This document shows positions 16,520-25,054 of a DNA stretch of 37,840 nt, piece by piece. The DNA is from an uncultured Lachnoanaerobaculum sp. (GTDB taxonomy: Bacteria > Bacillota > Clostridia > Lachnospirales > Lachnospiraceae), in contig CAMQCZ010000017.1 in the NCBI GenBank assembly GCA_946999385.1, positions 1 to 37,840 of the forward strand, in the 5' to 3' direction. Made by a program: the position numbers and the translations under genes. Every line of letters begins with the position of its first letter. The stretch's first letter is position 1. Below the pieces are notes generated by a model. That model ran no database searches. It saw only the letters and a list, made by a program, of their open reading frames with translations, and was not told where the DNA came from.

Positions 16520-19228
16520 TTAATTTGGATAATATTTTATATGAAATTGAGGTATAAGATAGGTTTTCCCTACACCCTTTAAGCTTATCTCATTATTTTC
16601 CAATTTATCCTTTACACTCTCAAATGGTATTTTTAATACACTGCTTGTTGTATGATTTTCTTCATCATCCTCATTAAAAGCTTCATGTACTACGACTATA
16701 CCTTCAATAGGCTTTCCCTTTATTTTACCGCCTTCAGCTTTATATATTTTTATATCGTCTATTTTATCTTTATCTAATGGTTCCCAATTTACATATAATT
16801 GACATTTCAAATCTTCTCTTCTTTGTTCAGATGGAAATGATACAGCCATGGTTCTAATTAATTTTGATTCATCTTGTATATTTTCCTGTTCATCCTCTTG
16901 TTCATCCTCTTTTGGACTATATTTAAGCTGAAATTGATTATTTCCACTAAATACTTTTACCGGATCTGAATCTGAGTTTTTCTTTATACTATAAATTGTT
17001 AGATAAAATTTAACATTAGAGCTTAAGTGTCCTTGACTATATGCTCCATGTAAAAATAATTTTTTTAATAATTTATCGCTGTTAAGTATAAGCTTATTAT
17101 TTTGTGCATCTATAGTATAATCTTTATATTTGTCTAATTCTTGCGAATTATAATCATTCGGTGTTTGTCCTATTTCCATCTTAACTTCCATATCCTCTGT
17201 TAAATCATATTTGAAAGTGAGTTCAGGATTTTCATCTTCTTTTAATTCTTTTTTATCAATCGCTATTTCAGGTATATTTTGTTCACTTGAATCAGTAACT
17301 GTTAGATTAAAGGTTACTTCAAGCTTAAATCCATCAATATCATCAGGCATATCATAATCTAAAACAACCTTGAACTTGCCTGCCTTATATGTATAATCAG
17401 GAGCATATCTAACCCTTTCTTTTACATTTACTTTTCTTTTACTATTATCACTTAAAACAAGCTCTATTTCACTTATTCCGAAGGTTTTTGATAAAAATGC
17501 CGCTCCATTAGTATTTAAAACACTTTTTTCAAATGTTTTATCTTCTATAGGAGTAAAAGAAGTAATGCTAAGCTTCTTAGCTGTAGCTTCTTTTTTGAAA
17601 TTTATTTTTTCAGGTATTTTATCTGCTATATATTGCTTAGTTCTGTTATCTTTTTTAAATAATATTATTTCCTTAATGTAAATACTTATATCTTTATTTA
17701 ATTTATCCTGTGTCAAGGCTTCTTTTGCCACTTTTTTCACTATTTTATCAGATTCTAATATTATAGCATTTTGTGCTATATCCACTGTATAATCTTCACC
17801 TTGATTCAAGCTTATTGGTGCGCCATCCTTAGACTTTGCTACTTTTATACTCAATTCCTCACCTTCATTTAAAATTCCATCATGTAATTTTAAAAGTGGT
17901 TTTTCTGATAATTTATATTCATCTTTATCAAGCTTAAAGCTTGAAGCCTTGGTAATTGTTAATTTCACCTTTGCTTGTGGTTTATTACCGCTTACACCCT
18001 CAGGTAAATCATACTCAAGTTCAACCTCATAGCTTCCTATGTAATGATAATCAAATTCAGGATTAAATTTTTTACTTTTTACAGCAACCCTTTGCTTTTG
18101 ACCATTACTCAAATTCAGCTCTATTGTTTTAGGTAATTTTCCTGCTACATTATCTGTTTCTTCACCAACTATTTCACTAATTGGAGTAATACTTGTTATA
18201 GTAATTTCTTGCTTAACAATAACTTTGATACTTAAAGGCTTTTTAGGTTCTAAAACTCCGTCAGGTAATATATAATCCAAATTCAACATATATTCTTTTG
18301 AAATACCGGTGTCTACCTTAGCTAATTCTTCATCCTTTACATCTATTTTTGCTTCTCTTATAGATGCATCTTCCATAATTAATTTTACCTTTTTAGGTAA
18401 AAGCTTTTTCAAATCTTCTTTACTTATATTTTTATTAACACTAATATCGTCCAAGGCTTCAAGCTCTTTTATAGTATTATGCTTTCTTTGTGCTTCCTGT
18501 CTTGCCTGTTCTTCCTTCTTTGCCTGCTCTTCCTTCTTTGCCTGCTCTTCCTTCTTTGCCTGCTCTTGTTGCTCTGTAGTAGATGCTTGGCTTGAGTCTT
18601 CTATTGAATAAACTTGTTTATTATTACTACTATTTTTTACTGCTGTACTTATACCTTTATTCCTAATAAAGACAGCTTTTCCATTTTTATCTATCCACTT
18701 GCCATCTTTATCTACCTTATATCCATCCTTGCTTATATTATTTGTAAGCAAATCACCTGATTGTTCAAAATAATAGCAATTACCATCTATCCACTGCCAA
18801 CCTGTTAGCATTGAACCCTTATTACCGTTACTTATAGGATTTAGGAAATACCATTTTCCACTTTTATCCTTTATCCATCCTGTTTTTAAATTACCACTTA
18901 TAGGGTCAAGATAATACCAAGAACCGCCATCCTTTATCCATCCTGTTTTCATCTCTCCTTTTTTGCCATCACTTACAGGATTTAAAAAATACCATTTCCC
19001 ACTTTCATCCTTTATCCATCCTGTTTTTAAATTACCACTTACAGGATCAAGATAATACCAAGAACCGCCATCCTCTATCCAAGCTCTTGCAAATTTACCA
19101 TTATTATCATAATATTTCCAATTCAATCCCTCCTGCTTCCAATTGCCCGCAAATGTAGGGAAAGATATAATAGAAGCTGTTGCAAATGTAACCAGCATAA
19201 ATAATCCGGATTTTAAAGACTTTCTCAT
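16520..19228 (-). CDS. Large secreted repeat protein with N-terminal wall-binding repeats, function unknown
   Basis: The product is 902 residues. A signal peptide ends near FPTFAGNW. Cell-wall-binding repeats follow to about 190 (SWYYLDPVSGNLKTGW, KWYFLNPVSDGKKGEMKTGW). Next is a Lys/Glu/Gln linker of about 220-245 with EEQAKK repeats. The rest is a beta-rich region with duplicated modules: one begins near ITSITPISEIVGEE (about 343) and again near LSITSFTPIEDKT (about 553). A second type begins near DEYKLSEKPLLKL and again near KKELKEDENPELTF. No enzyme motif was recognised, so it may be an adhesin or scaffold. The start at 19228 is preceded by GAGG; a GTG at 19240 overlaps that site. It is co-transcribed with the S8 protease. 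Confidence 0.88.
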   Translation of the reverse strand: MRKSLKSGLFMLVTFATASIISFPTFAGNWKQEGLNWKYYDNNGKFARAWIEDGGSWYYLDPVSGNLKTGWIKDESGKWYFLNPVSDGKKGEMKTGWIKDGGSWYYLDPISGNLKTGWIKDKSGKWYFLNPISNGNKGSMLTGWQWIDGNCYYFEQSGDLLTNNISKDGYKVDKDGKWIDKNGKAVFIRNKGISTAVKNSSNNKQVYSIEDSSQASTTEQQEQAKKEEQAKKEEQAKKEEQARQEAQRKHNTIKELEALDDISVNKNISKEDLKKLLPKKVKLIMEDASIREAKIDVKDEELAKVDTGISKEYMLNLDYILPDGVLEPKKPLSIKVIVKQEITITSITPISEIVGEETDNVAGKLPKTIELNLSNGQKQRVAVKSKKFNPEFDYHYIGSYEVELEYDLPEGVSGNKPQAKVKLTITKASSFKLDKDEYKLSEKPLLKLHDGILNEGEELSIKVAKSKDGAPISLNQGEDYTVDIAQNAIILESDKIVKKVAKEALTQDKLNKDISIYIKEIILFKKDNRTKQYIADKIPEKINFKKEATAKKLSITSFTPIEDKTFEKSVLNTNGAAFLSKTFGISEIELVLSDNSKRKVNVKERVRYAPDYTYKAGKFKVVLDYDMPDDIDGFKLEVTFNLTVTDSSEQNIPEIAIDKKELKEDENPELTFKYDLTEDMEVKMEIGQTPNDYNSQELDKYKDYTIDAQNNKLILNSDKLLKKLFLHGAYSQGHLSSNVKFYLTIYSIKKNSDSDPVKVFSGNNQFQLKYSPKEDEQEDEQENIQDESKLIRTMAVSFPSEQRREDLKCQLYVNWEPLDKDKIDDIKIYKAEGGKIKGKPIEGIVVVHEAFNEDDEENHTTSSVLKIPFESVKDKLENNEISLKGVGKTYLIPQFHIKYYPN
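18504..18567. repeat. 18-bp tandem repeat encoding EEQAKK
   Basis: Three near-identical copies of an 18-bp unit (TGCTCTTCCTTCTTTGCC as read on the plus strand), with degenerate flanking copies, encode the charged linker of the 902-residue protein. Copy number could vary by slippage. Confidence 0.85.
18843..19080. repeat. 141-bp direct duplication in wall-binding repeats
   Basis: The segment starting at 18843 recurs at 18984 with few changes, a period of 141 bp or 47 codons. One unit holds two wall-binding repeats. This is a recent in-frame duplication that is a likely recombination point. Confidence 0.8.
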
Positions 19229-19252
19229 ATCAAACCTCACTTAAATAATATA

Positions 19253-19274
19253 TTAGTTAGTTTATCCTAACTAA
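19253..19274 (-). promoter_or_regulatory. Dyad upstream of the surface-protein operon (operator candidate)
   Basis: TTAGTTAG-6-CTAACTAA is a perfect 8-bp inverted repeat about 25 nt before the start of the 902-residue protein gene. No T-tract follows, so a regulator site is more likely than a terminator. The regulator is unknown. Confidence 0.4.
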
Positions 19275-19371
19275 TGAATTAGTATATATTAATTTTTCAA
19301 AACTTCCATTTAAATATTGTTCAAGTTTTATATATTTTACCTGTCAACTTTATAAATAATTTATATTATAA

Positions 19372-19436
19372 AATGGTATGTAAAATTTTTATTTCCAAGC
19401 TATACTAATGAGAAAATAAATATTTTACATACCATT
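19372..19436 (-). terminator. Long hairpin after the unknown 125-residue gene
   Basis: A stem of 23 positions with one mismatch (core AATGGTATGTAAAAT / ATTTTACATACCATT) and a loop of about 19 nt follows directly on the minus strand after the stop at 19439. TTTATAATATAAAT comes next. It most likely terminates the hydratase-rpiB operon. Confidence 0.7.
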
Positions 19437-19438
19437 AT

Positions 19439-19816
19439 TTATAATTTACTTTTAAATTCTTCTAAATTCTTACTTGATAATTGTGCCAAGGCTATATTTT
19501 CCAAAATATCAATAACAAAATCACCAAGTTGCTTAACAAGCTTATCTTTTTTCCATTTATTTATTATATCTTCTATATTACTATTATCATAATCATCTTC
19601 ATCCTCATTGAGCAAAGTATTTGCAAGTTTTTCTTTTAATATAATCAGATGATATATGTAAAATTTTATATCCTTTGAATCAGGAAATTTTTCTTTCAAA
19701 TATCTGCTTTCCAACTTTTTTTGCTCTAATCCGAAAGGATATACTTTTTTGAAATATCTTTCCTGTCTTTTTTTTCTTTTATCAGCAGACAAAAATGAAA
19801 ACCAATTTTCAAGCAT
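19439..19816 (-). CDS. Conserved-looking protein of unknown function, charged and helical
   Basis: This 125-residue protein was not recognised. It is lysine- and glutamate-rich and mostly helical, with a basic N-terminal part (SADKRKKRQERYFKKVYPFG), an acidic stretch NEDEDDYDNSN and a C-terminal amphipathic helix LGDFVIDILENIALAQL. It has no signal peptide or membrane span. It starts 9 nt after rpiB with a GGGGAGCG-like ribosome site, so it belongs to the same transcript. A long terminator hairpin follows it. Confidence 0.7.
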   Translation of the reverse strand: MLENWFSFLSADKRKKRQERYFKKVYPFGLEQKKLESRYLKEKFPDSKDIKFYIYHLIILKEKLANTLLNEDEDDYDNSNIEDIINKWKKDKLVKQLGDFVIDILENIALAQLSSKNLEEFKSKL

Positions 19817-19825
19817 ACGCTCCCC

Positions 19826-20278
19826 TTATTTATTATATTTATCTTCTATTTTCCTTATCATATCCACTCTTTTTTGATGTCTTCCACCCTCATAGCGAGT
19901 ATTTAAAAATTCATCAACTATCATTTTTGCCATATCACTACCTACCACTCTTGCTCCGAAGGCTATGATATTTGCGTCATTATGCATGGCCGCCATATGT
20001 GCAGAATATGGCTCGGAGCATACTGCCGCTCTTATATTTTTAACTTTATTTGCAGCCAAACTAATACCTATACCGGTTCCACAAATAAGTATACCCTTTT
20101 CTATTTTTCCATCATTTATAGCTTCTGCAACCATCTGACCATATTTAGGATAATCACAACTTACCCCTCTTTCATTTGTTCCAAAATCTATACATTCATA
20201 TCCCTTTTCTTTTAAATGGCTTACAATAATCTCTTTTAAATCTATAGCTGTATGATCATTTCCAATACCTATCTTCAT
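19826..20278 (-). CDS. rpiB: Ribose-5-phosphate isomerase B
   Basis: RpiB (150 residues) interconverts ribose-5-phosphate and ribulose-5-phosphate. Family motifs are GNDHTAIDLK at the N-terminus, ILICGTGIGISLAANK (catalytic Cys and phosphate loop), VCSEPYSAHMAAMHNDANI (catalytic His) and YEGGRHQKRVD near the end. It lies 3 nt after the hydratase gene. LacAB/RpiB sugar isomerases share this fold, but the length and motifs fit RpiB best. Confidence 0.95.
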   Translation of the reverse strand: MKIGIGNDHTAIDLKEIIVSHLKEKGYECIDFGTNERGVSCDYPKYGQMVAEAINDGKIEKGILICGTGIGISLAANKVKNIRAAVCSEPYSAHMAAMHNDANIIAFGARVVGSDMAKMIVDEFLNTRYEGGRHQKRVDMIRKIEDKYNK

Positions 20279-20281
20279 AGC

Positions 20282-22579
20282 TTATAAACCTTTCCTTTGC
20301 TTATTATAATTTATTAATGAGCCTGCCTTAATAATTTCCTTTTCTTCATTGGTAAGCTCCTGTATATAAAGCTTTATTTTTCTTATTTCATCTCTTATTA
20401 TATATGCCGGGATATCATCAAGGCAAGTATCTATTTTTTCTCTTATATTTGGAATAAAAATATAATCACCAACTTCAAAATCAGGATGCTTTTCCAAAAT
20501 AAATGGAAGCATTCCCCAATTTATAACATTTGATCTATACCTTTTTGTAGCATATTCTTTTGCAATATTTGCAAGCCCTCCTATAACTCTTTGACAGCTT
20601 GCGGCCTGCTCCCTCGCAGAGCCGTCTCCCGGCTTTTTTGCATAAATAAGCGAACCTATTTCTACATCCCTCTCATTTATATCTTCAAAGCCTCTTATAG
20701 TTTTGATTTTATTATAAATATCTACCAATTTATTATCAATCTTTAAAATATCTCCTCCTTCAGCTCTGCATTTTTCTATCTTATCAACTATCTTTGACTC
20801 ATTTACATAATTAGGATCTCTCCTTGAAAGTGTAAATTCTGCCAGCTTTAAAGGATTGGATCTGTATGAGGAGGTTTCACCTGAAGGTATCAATTCATCT
20901 GTAGTAGTTACATCATCCATTATCTTTGAACAAACCTTTAATAAAATATGATCAGTAAGGCTTGTCATCTTTGGCCAGTCCTTAATATTAGGACCATAAA
21001 TAAGTTCACCTCTGTCTGCCTTCCCAAATCCTTGATAAACTCTTTTTTCATAAATACCGCTATCAAAATTATATTCAGGTATCTCAGAAATATAATTTTC
21101 CATTTCCTGTGCCGAGGTTAAAATTCCACCATTAACAGCACTTGCGGCTATGCTTCTTGCATCCATCAAGGCTACAGCAGACATTTGATTTTGTAAAGGC
21201 TTTGAGCCTTCTCTATTAGGAAAATTACGTGTCGTATGCCTTATACTCAGTCCATTATGATGAGGAGTATCTCCTGCCCCAAAGCAAGGACCACAAAAGG
21301 CAGTTTTTACAACTGCTCCGGCTTCTAAAAGCTCTGTTATTGCTCCCTTCTTCATAGCATCTATATAAACAGCTTGAGAAGAAGGATATATTGATAAATT
21401 AAATTCACCAAAGCCACAGCTTTTTCCCTTTAAAATATTGGCAGCCTCCATTACATTAGTATAATTACCACCTGCACAGCCTGCTATAATTCCTTGCGAA
21501 ACTTTCAATCTTTTATTTTCTATATTATTTGTTAATTTAAAATCTCTTGCGGCTTCTTTTCCTATTTTTAACGCTTCTGCCTCCACCTGACTTAAAATAT
21601 CATATAAATTATCATTAAGCTCATCTATAGAATATACATTGCTTGGATGAAAAGGTAAGGCTATCATAGGCTTTATGCTTGAAAGATCCACCTCTATCAA
21701 CGAATCATAATATGCTATATTTTCAGGTTTAAGCTCTTTATAATCATTTCCTCTTTTATGTATATTTAAAAATTTCTCTGTATCCTCATCAGTTTGCCAT
21801 ATAGATGAAAGACAGGTTGTTTCAGTAGTCATAACATCTATACCATTTCTATAATCGGTAGTCATGGATCTAATGCCCTCACCCACAAACTCCATTATTT
21901 TATTTTTTACAAAAGAATTTTTAAACACCTTTCCTATTATTGCCAAGGCAATATCCTGAGGTCCTACATAAGGCTTAGGGCTACCTTTTAAATAAACACA
22001 TACAACTTCAGGTCTTTTAATATCATAAGTATCTTCCAAAAGCTGCTTTACAATTTCTCCTCCACCTTCACCCATAGCAAGAGTTCCCAAAGCTCCATAT
22101 CTCGTATGACTGTCTGAGCCTAAAATCATTTTTCCGCAACCTGCCATAGTTTCACGTACATATTGATGAATAACGGCTATATGAGGAGGAACATATATCC
22201 CACCATATTTTCTTGCAGCTGACAAGCCGAATAGATGGTCATCTTCATTTATAGTTCCACCGACAGCACATAAAGAATTATGACAATTTGTTAAAATATA
22301 TGGTACAGGAAATTTTTTCATTCCTGATGCCTTTGCAGTCTGAATTATTCCAACAAAAGTTATATCATGTGATGCCAAGGCATCAAATTTAATTTTGAGC
22401 TTATCCATATTATCGGATATATTATGATTTTTTAAAATATTATAAGCAATAGTACCTTTTAGTGCTTTAGTTTTATCTAAGCTTATATTTTTTTCCCTTT
22501 GAAGCTGTTCAAGCTCCTCTTCTTTTATAATTTTTTTGCCGTCCAAAAGAAAAATTCCCTTATCGTATAATTTTATCAT
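20282..22579 (-). CDS. Aconitase-family hydratase (YbhJ-like)
   Basis: The product is 765 residues of the aconitase/isopropylmalate isomerase superfamily. The three iron-sulfur cluster cysteines are in place: Cys368 in AGCAGGNYTN, and Cys429 and Cys432 in AFCGPCFGAGD. Other landmarks are GSDSHTRYGALGTLAMGEGG and FPNREGSK. The C-terminal swivel domain contains GDGSAREQAASCQRV. The sequence diverges from true aconitase (GCAGGNYTN where aconitase has GSCTNSSYED) and recalls E. coli YbhJ, whose substrate is unknown. It is divergent from a LysR gene, as I recall for ybhJ and ybhD. AGGAGG is 4 nt before the ATG. Confidence 0.88.
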   Translation of the reverse strand: MIKLYDKGIFLLDGKKIIKEEELEQLQREKNISLDKTKALKGTIAYNILKNHNISDNMDKLKIKFDALASHDITFVGIIQTAKASGMKKFPVPYILTNCHNSLCAVGGTINEDDHLFGLSAARKYGGIYVPPHIAVIHQYVRETMAGCGKMILGSDSHTRYGALGTLAMGEGGGEIVKQLLEDTYDIKRPEVVCVYLKGSPKPYVGPQDIALAIIGKVFKNSFVKNKIMEFVGEGIRSMTTDYRNGIDVMTTETTCLSSIWQTDEDTEKFLNIHKRGNDYKELKPENIAYYDSLIEVDLSSIKPMIALPFHPSNVYSIDELNDNLYDILSQVEAEALKIGKEAARDFKLTNNIENKRLKVSQGIIAGCAGGNYTNVMEAANILKGKSCGFGEFNLSIYPSSQAVYIDAMKKGAITELLEAGAVVKTAFCGPCFGAGDTPHHNGLSIRHTTRNFPNREGSKPLQNQMSAVALMDARSIAASAVNGGILTSAQEMENYISEIPEYNFDSGIYEKRVYQGFGKADRGELIYGPNIKDWPKMTSLTDHILLKVCSKIMDDVTTTDELIPSGETSSYRSNPLKLAEFTLSRRDPNYVNESKIVDKIEKCRAEGGDILKIDNKLVDIYNKIKTIRGFEDINERDVEIGSLIYAKKPGDGSAREQAASCQRVIGGLANIAKEYATKRYRSNVINWGMLPFILEKHPDFEVGDYIFIPNIREKIDTCLDDIPAYIIRDEIRKIKLYIQELTNEEKEIIKAGSLINYNKQRKGL

Positions 22580-22610
22580 ATATCCTCCTACTTTAATTTA
22601 TATTGTAAAT

Positions 22611-22639
22611 ATTATAAGACTATTGTAAAATATAGACAA
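22611..22639 (-). promoter_or_regulatory. Sigma-A promoter of the hydratase-rpiB operon
   Basis: On the minus strand TTGTCT (22639-22634), a 17-nt spacer and a perfect TATAAT (22616-22611) lie about 30 nt before the hydratase start. Confidence 0.75.
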
Positions 22640-22640
22640 T

Positions 22641-22668
22641 ACTTATATATATTATAATGTATATAAGT
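22641..22668. promoter_or_regulatory. LysR-operator candidate between divergent genes
   Basis: ACTTATATA-10-TATATAAGT is a 28-nt interrupted palindrome directly upstream of the hydratase -35 box. It surrounds a TATAAT (22653-22658) that could be the LysR -10 box. The placement suits both activation of the hydratase and autorepression. Confidence 0.55.
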
Positions 22669-22690
22669 AAAATGTTATAGAGGTAGACAA

Positions 22691-23644
22691 ATGACAAGTA
22701 AAGAATTATTATATATTAAGACTATTGTTGAAGAAGGTAGTATATCTATAGCTGCAAAAAAATTATATATGTCTCAACCATCCTTATCACAATCTCTAAA
22801 AAGGATAGAGCTTAATTTATCTTGCGATCTATTTATCCGCTCAACCAATGGCTTAAAGCTTACTCTTGCAGGCGAAAAATATTATCAGGCCGCAACTAAG
22901 ATCTTGAGAATTTACGATGATATGCAATCACAAATCAGTGATATAAACAATTTAAAAATGGGGAAAATAAACCTAGGTATTACAAATCATCTAGGTCGCT
23001 TGATTTTGCCAAATGTTATATATAATTTTAAGAAGGAATATCCAAATATAGAAATAAATATAATAGAAGATACATCACTACAACTTGAAAATTATCTTAT
23101 AAAAGGTGAAATTGATTTTGCTCTCATACATATTTTTCCCGAAATAGATTGCTCTCACTTAAAGTGTGAAGGTCTGTCCAATGAAAATTTTGTGATTTTA
23201 AGCTCATACAATCAAGCCTTGGATAATAAAGCAAGAATAATTGATAAATATAAATATCCTGTGCTTGATTTAAAAGATATACAATATATGGATTTTATCA
23301 GTCTGACTAAAGAACAGAGTATTAGACAAATGCAAGATTTGATTCTCAAAAAAGCCGGTATCAATAGTGTACACAACAGCTTAATTGTAAAGAGCTATAT
23401 GACGGCTCTTGAATTTGCAGCAAAGGGTATAGGAATTATGATTTTTCCTGAAGAATATATAAACTACTATAAAAGTAAAGGAGAGTTCTCAAAAAAAGCT
23501 GAGACCTTATATATCTACTCTATTCCAAAGCAATACAAACCGCACTGGCAACTAACTATCGCTTACCCTCGTGATGCTTTTCTATCAAGGGCTGACGAAA
23601 TATTACTTGAAATTATAAGAAAGAGGAGTTTAAATGACAAATGA
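22691..23644 (+). CDS. LysR-family transcriptional regulator
   Basis: The product is 317 residues. The N-terminal winged helix is canonical: SISIAAKKLYMSQPSLSQSLKRIE at about residues 17-41, then LFIRSTNGLKLTLAGEKYY. The periplasmic-binding-like effector domain starts near KMGKINLGITNHLGRLILP. GAGG lies 7 nt upstream of the ATG. It is transcribed divergently from the aconitase-like hydratase and probably regulates it in response to a small organic acid. It ends in TGA and overlaps the MATE gene by 11 nt. Confidence 0.92.
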   Translation: MTSKELLYIKTIVEEGSISIAAKKLYMSQPSLSQSLKRIELNLSCDLFIRSTNGLKLTLAGEKYYQAATKILRIYDDMQSQISDINNLKMGKINLGITNHLGRLILPNVIYNFKKEYPNIEINIIEDTSLQLENYLIKGEIDFALIHIFPEIDCSHLKCEGLSNENFVILSSYNQALDNKARIIDKYKYPVLDLKDIQYMDFISLTKEQSIRQMQDLILKKAGINSVHNSLIVKSYMTALEFAAKGIGIMIFPEEYINYYKSKGEFSKKAETLYIYSIPKQYKPHWQLTIAYPRDAFLSRADEILLEIIRKRSLNDK

Positions 23645-24983
23645 TAATATACTTGGAACACAGAATATCAGCAAATTAATATTCAAATTTGCTATACCTT
23701 CTATTATCAGCTTACTTGTAGGTTCTGCTTACAATATAACTGATCAGATATTTATAGGAAATGTAGTAGGTATGCTTGGAAATGCGGCTACTAATGTTTC
23801 CTTCCCGATAGTAACATTTTCTGTAGCCTTTGCACAGCTTGTAGGAGTTGGAACTGCTGCAAATTTTAATATAAGAATGGGTGAAAAAAAGGAAAAAGAG
23901 GCAAGAAATTTTTTGGGTAACGGTCTTATTTTAGTTTCACTTTTAGCTATTTTTATTCTTATTTTTACACTTGTTTTCAATAGGCAAATATTAATAATCA
24001 GCGGTGCCACAAAAAATGTTCTACCTTTAGCAATACCATATTTACACATTACTGCAATAGGTCTGCCTTTTTTACTATTTTCAACCTGTACTGCAAATTT
24101 AATCAGAGCAGACGGTTCTCCCACTTATTCTATGATATGCACAATAATAGGTGCTATATTAAATATTTTTCTTGACTGGCTTTTTATGTATCCACTCAAA
24201 CTCGGAATACAAGGTGCCGCTTTTGCAACTATTACAGGTCAAATTTTATCCTTTATATTAGCCTTGGCTTATTTTTTTAAATTTAAGACTGTCAAAATTT
24301 GTCTGGAAGCCTTTAAATTAAAGTCCATATATATACTTGGTATCATAAAATTAGGAATGTCAAATTTTATTAACTTATTAATATTAATGATAGTAAATAT
24401 ATTACTTAATAATATGCTGACCTTCTACGGTGCAAAATCCATTTATGGCAGCGACATACCACTTGCAATTTCAGGTGTAGTTGCCAAAATATCCAGTATT
24501 ATAATATCTATATCTGTCGGACTTGCACAGGGCTGTCAGCCTATACTAGGCTACAATATGGGGGCAAGACAATATAACAGAGTTAAGGAAACCTTTAACA
24601 AAGCCATAACTATATCCTGTATTTTTTGTGTGATAGTTTTTATAATATTCCAATTCTTCCCTGATATGATTATAAGAATTTTCGGTAATGGTGAAGAATT
24701 ATATTTTAAATTCGGACGTCTTTATTTAAGGATTTATATGTTTTTGGTATTTTCATATGGAATACAACCTATAGCTATCAATTATTTTTCAGCTATTGGA
24801 GATGTAAAAAATGGCATTTTTCTGTCAATAGCAAAGCAGGGACTTATACTCGTTCCTCTTTTGCTGATATTATCATTTATTTTCGGTATATATGGAACAC
24901 TTTTTGCAGGTCCTATATCAGATTTTATATCGACAATATTATCATTATATTTAGTATTTAAAAATTTCAAAATGATAAAATAA
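23634..24983 (+). CDS. MATE-family efflux transporter
   Basis: This membrane protein of 449 residues has about 12 hydrophobic segments in two related halves, typical of MATE drug/sodium antiporters. Family features are the start ISKLIFKFAIPSIISLLVGS, NITDQIFIG, QLVGVGTAANFNIRMG, TANLIRADGSPTYSM in the first half and GLAQGCQPILGYNMGARQYN opening the seventh-eighth helix region. Its GAGGAG ribosome site lies inside the LysR gene and the genes overlap, so translation is coupled. Whether it exports a metabolite linked to the LysR regulon is inference. Confidence 0.93.
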   Translation: MTNDNILGTQNISKLIFKFAIPSIISLLVGSAYNITDQIFIGNVVGMLGNAATNVSFPIVTFSVAFAQLVGVGTAANFNIRMGEKKEKEARNFLGNGLILVSLLAIFILIFTLVFNRQILIISGATKNVLPLAIPYLHITAIGLPFLLFSTCTANLIRADGSPTYSMICTIIGAILNIFLDWLFMYPLKLGIQGAAFATITGQILSFILALAYFFKFKTVKICLEAFKLKSIYILGIIKLGMSNFINLLILMIVNILLNNMLTFYGAKSIYGSDIPLAISGVVAKISSIIISISVGLAQGCQPILGYNMGARQYNRVKETFNKAITISCIFCVIVFIIFQFFPDMIIRIFGNGEELYFKFGRLYLRIYMFLVFSYGIQPIAINYFSAIGDVKNGIFLSIAKQGLILVPLLLILSFIFGIYGTLFAGPISDFISTILSLYLVFKNFKMIK

Positions 24984-25054
24984 TTTTTATTCTTAACAAG
25001 GTATTTATATTTAATATTATATAATACATTTTTATAATTATATGGGGGTATAGT

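Noticed and set aside
18309..18611. Plus-strand frame rich in Cys, Ser and Phe (FFACSSFFACSS)
   Set aside because: It is the antisense shadow of the EEQAKK repeats in the 902-residue protein.
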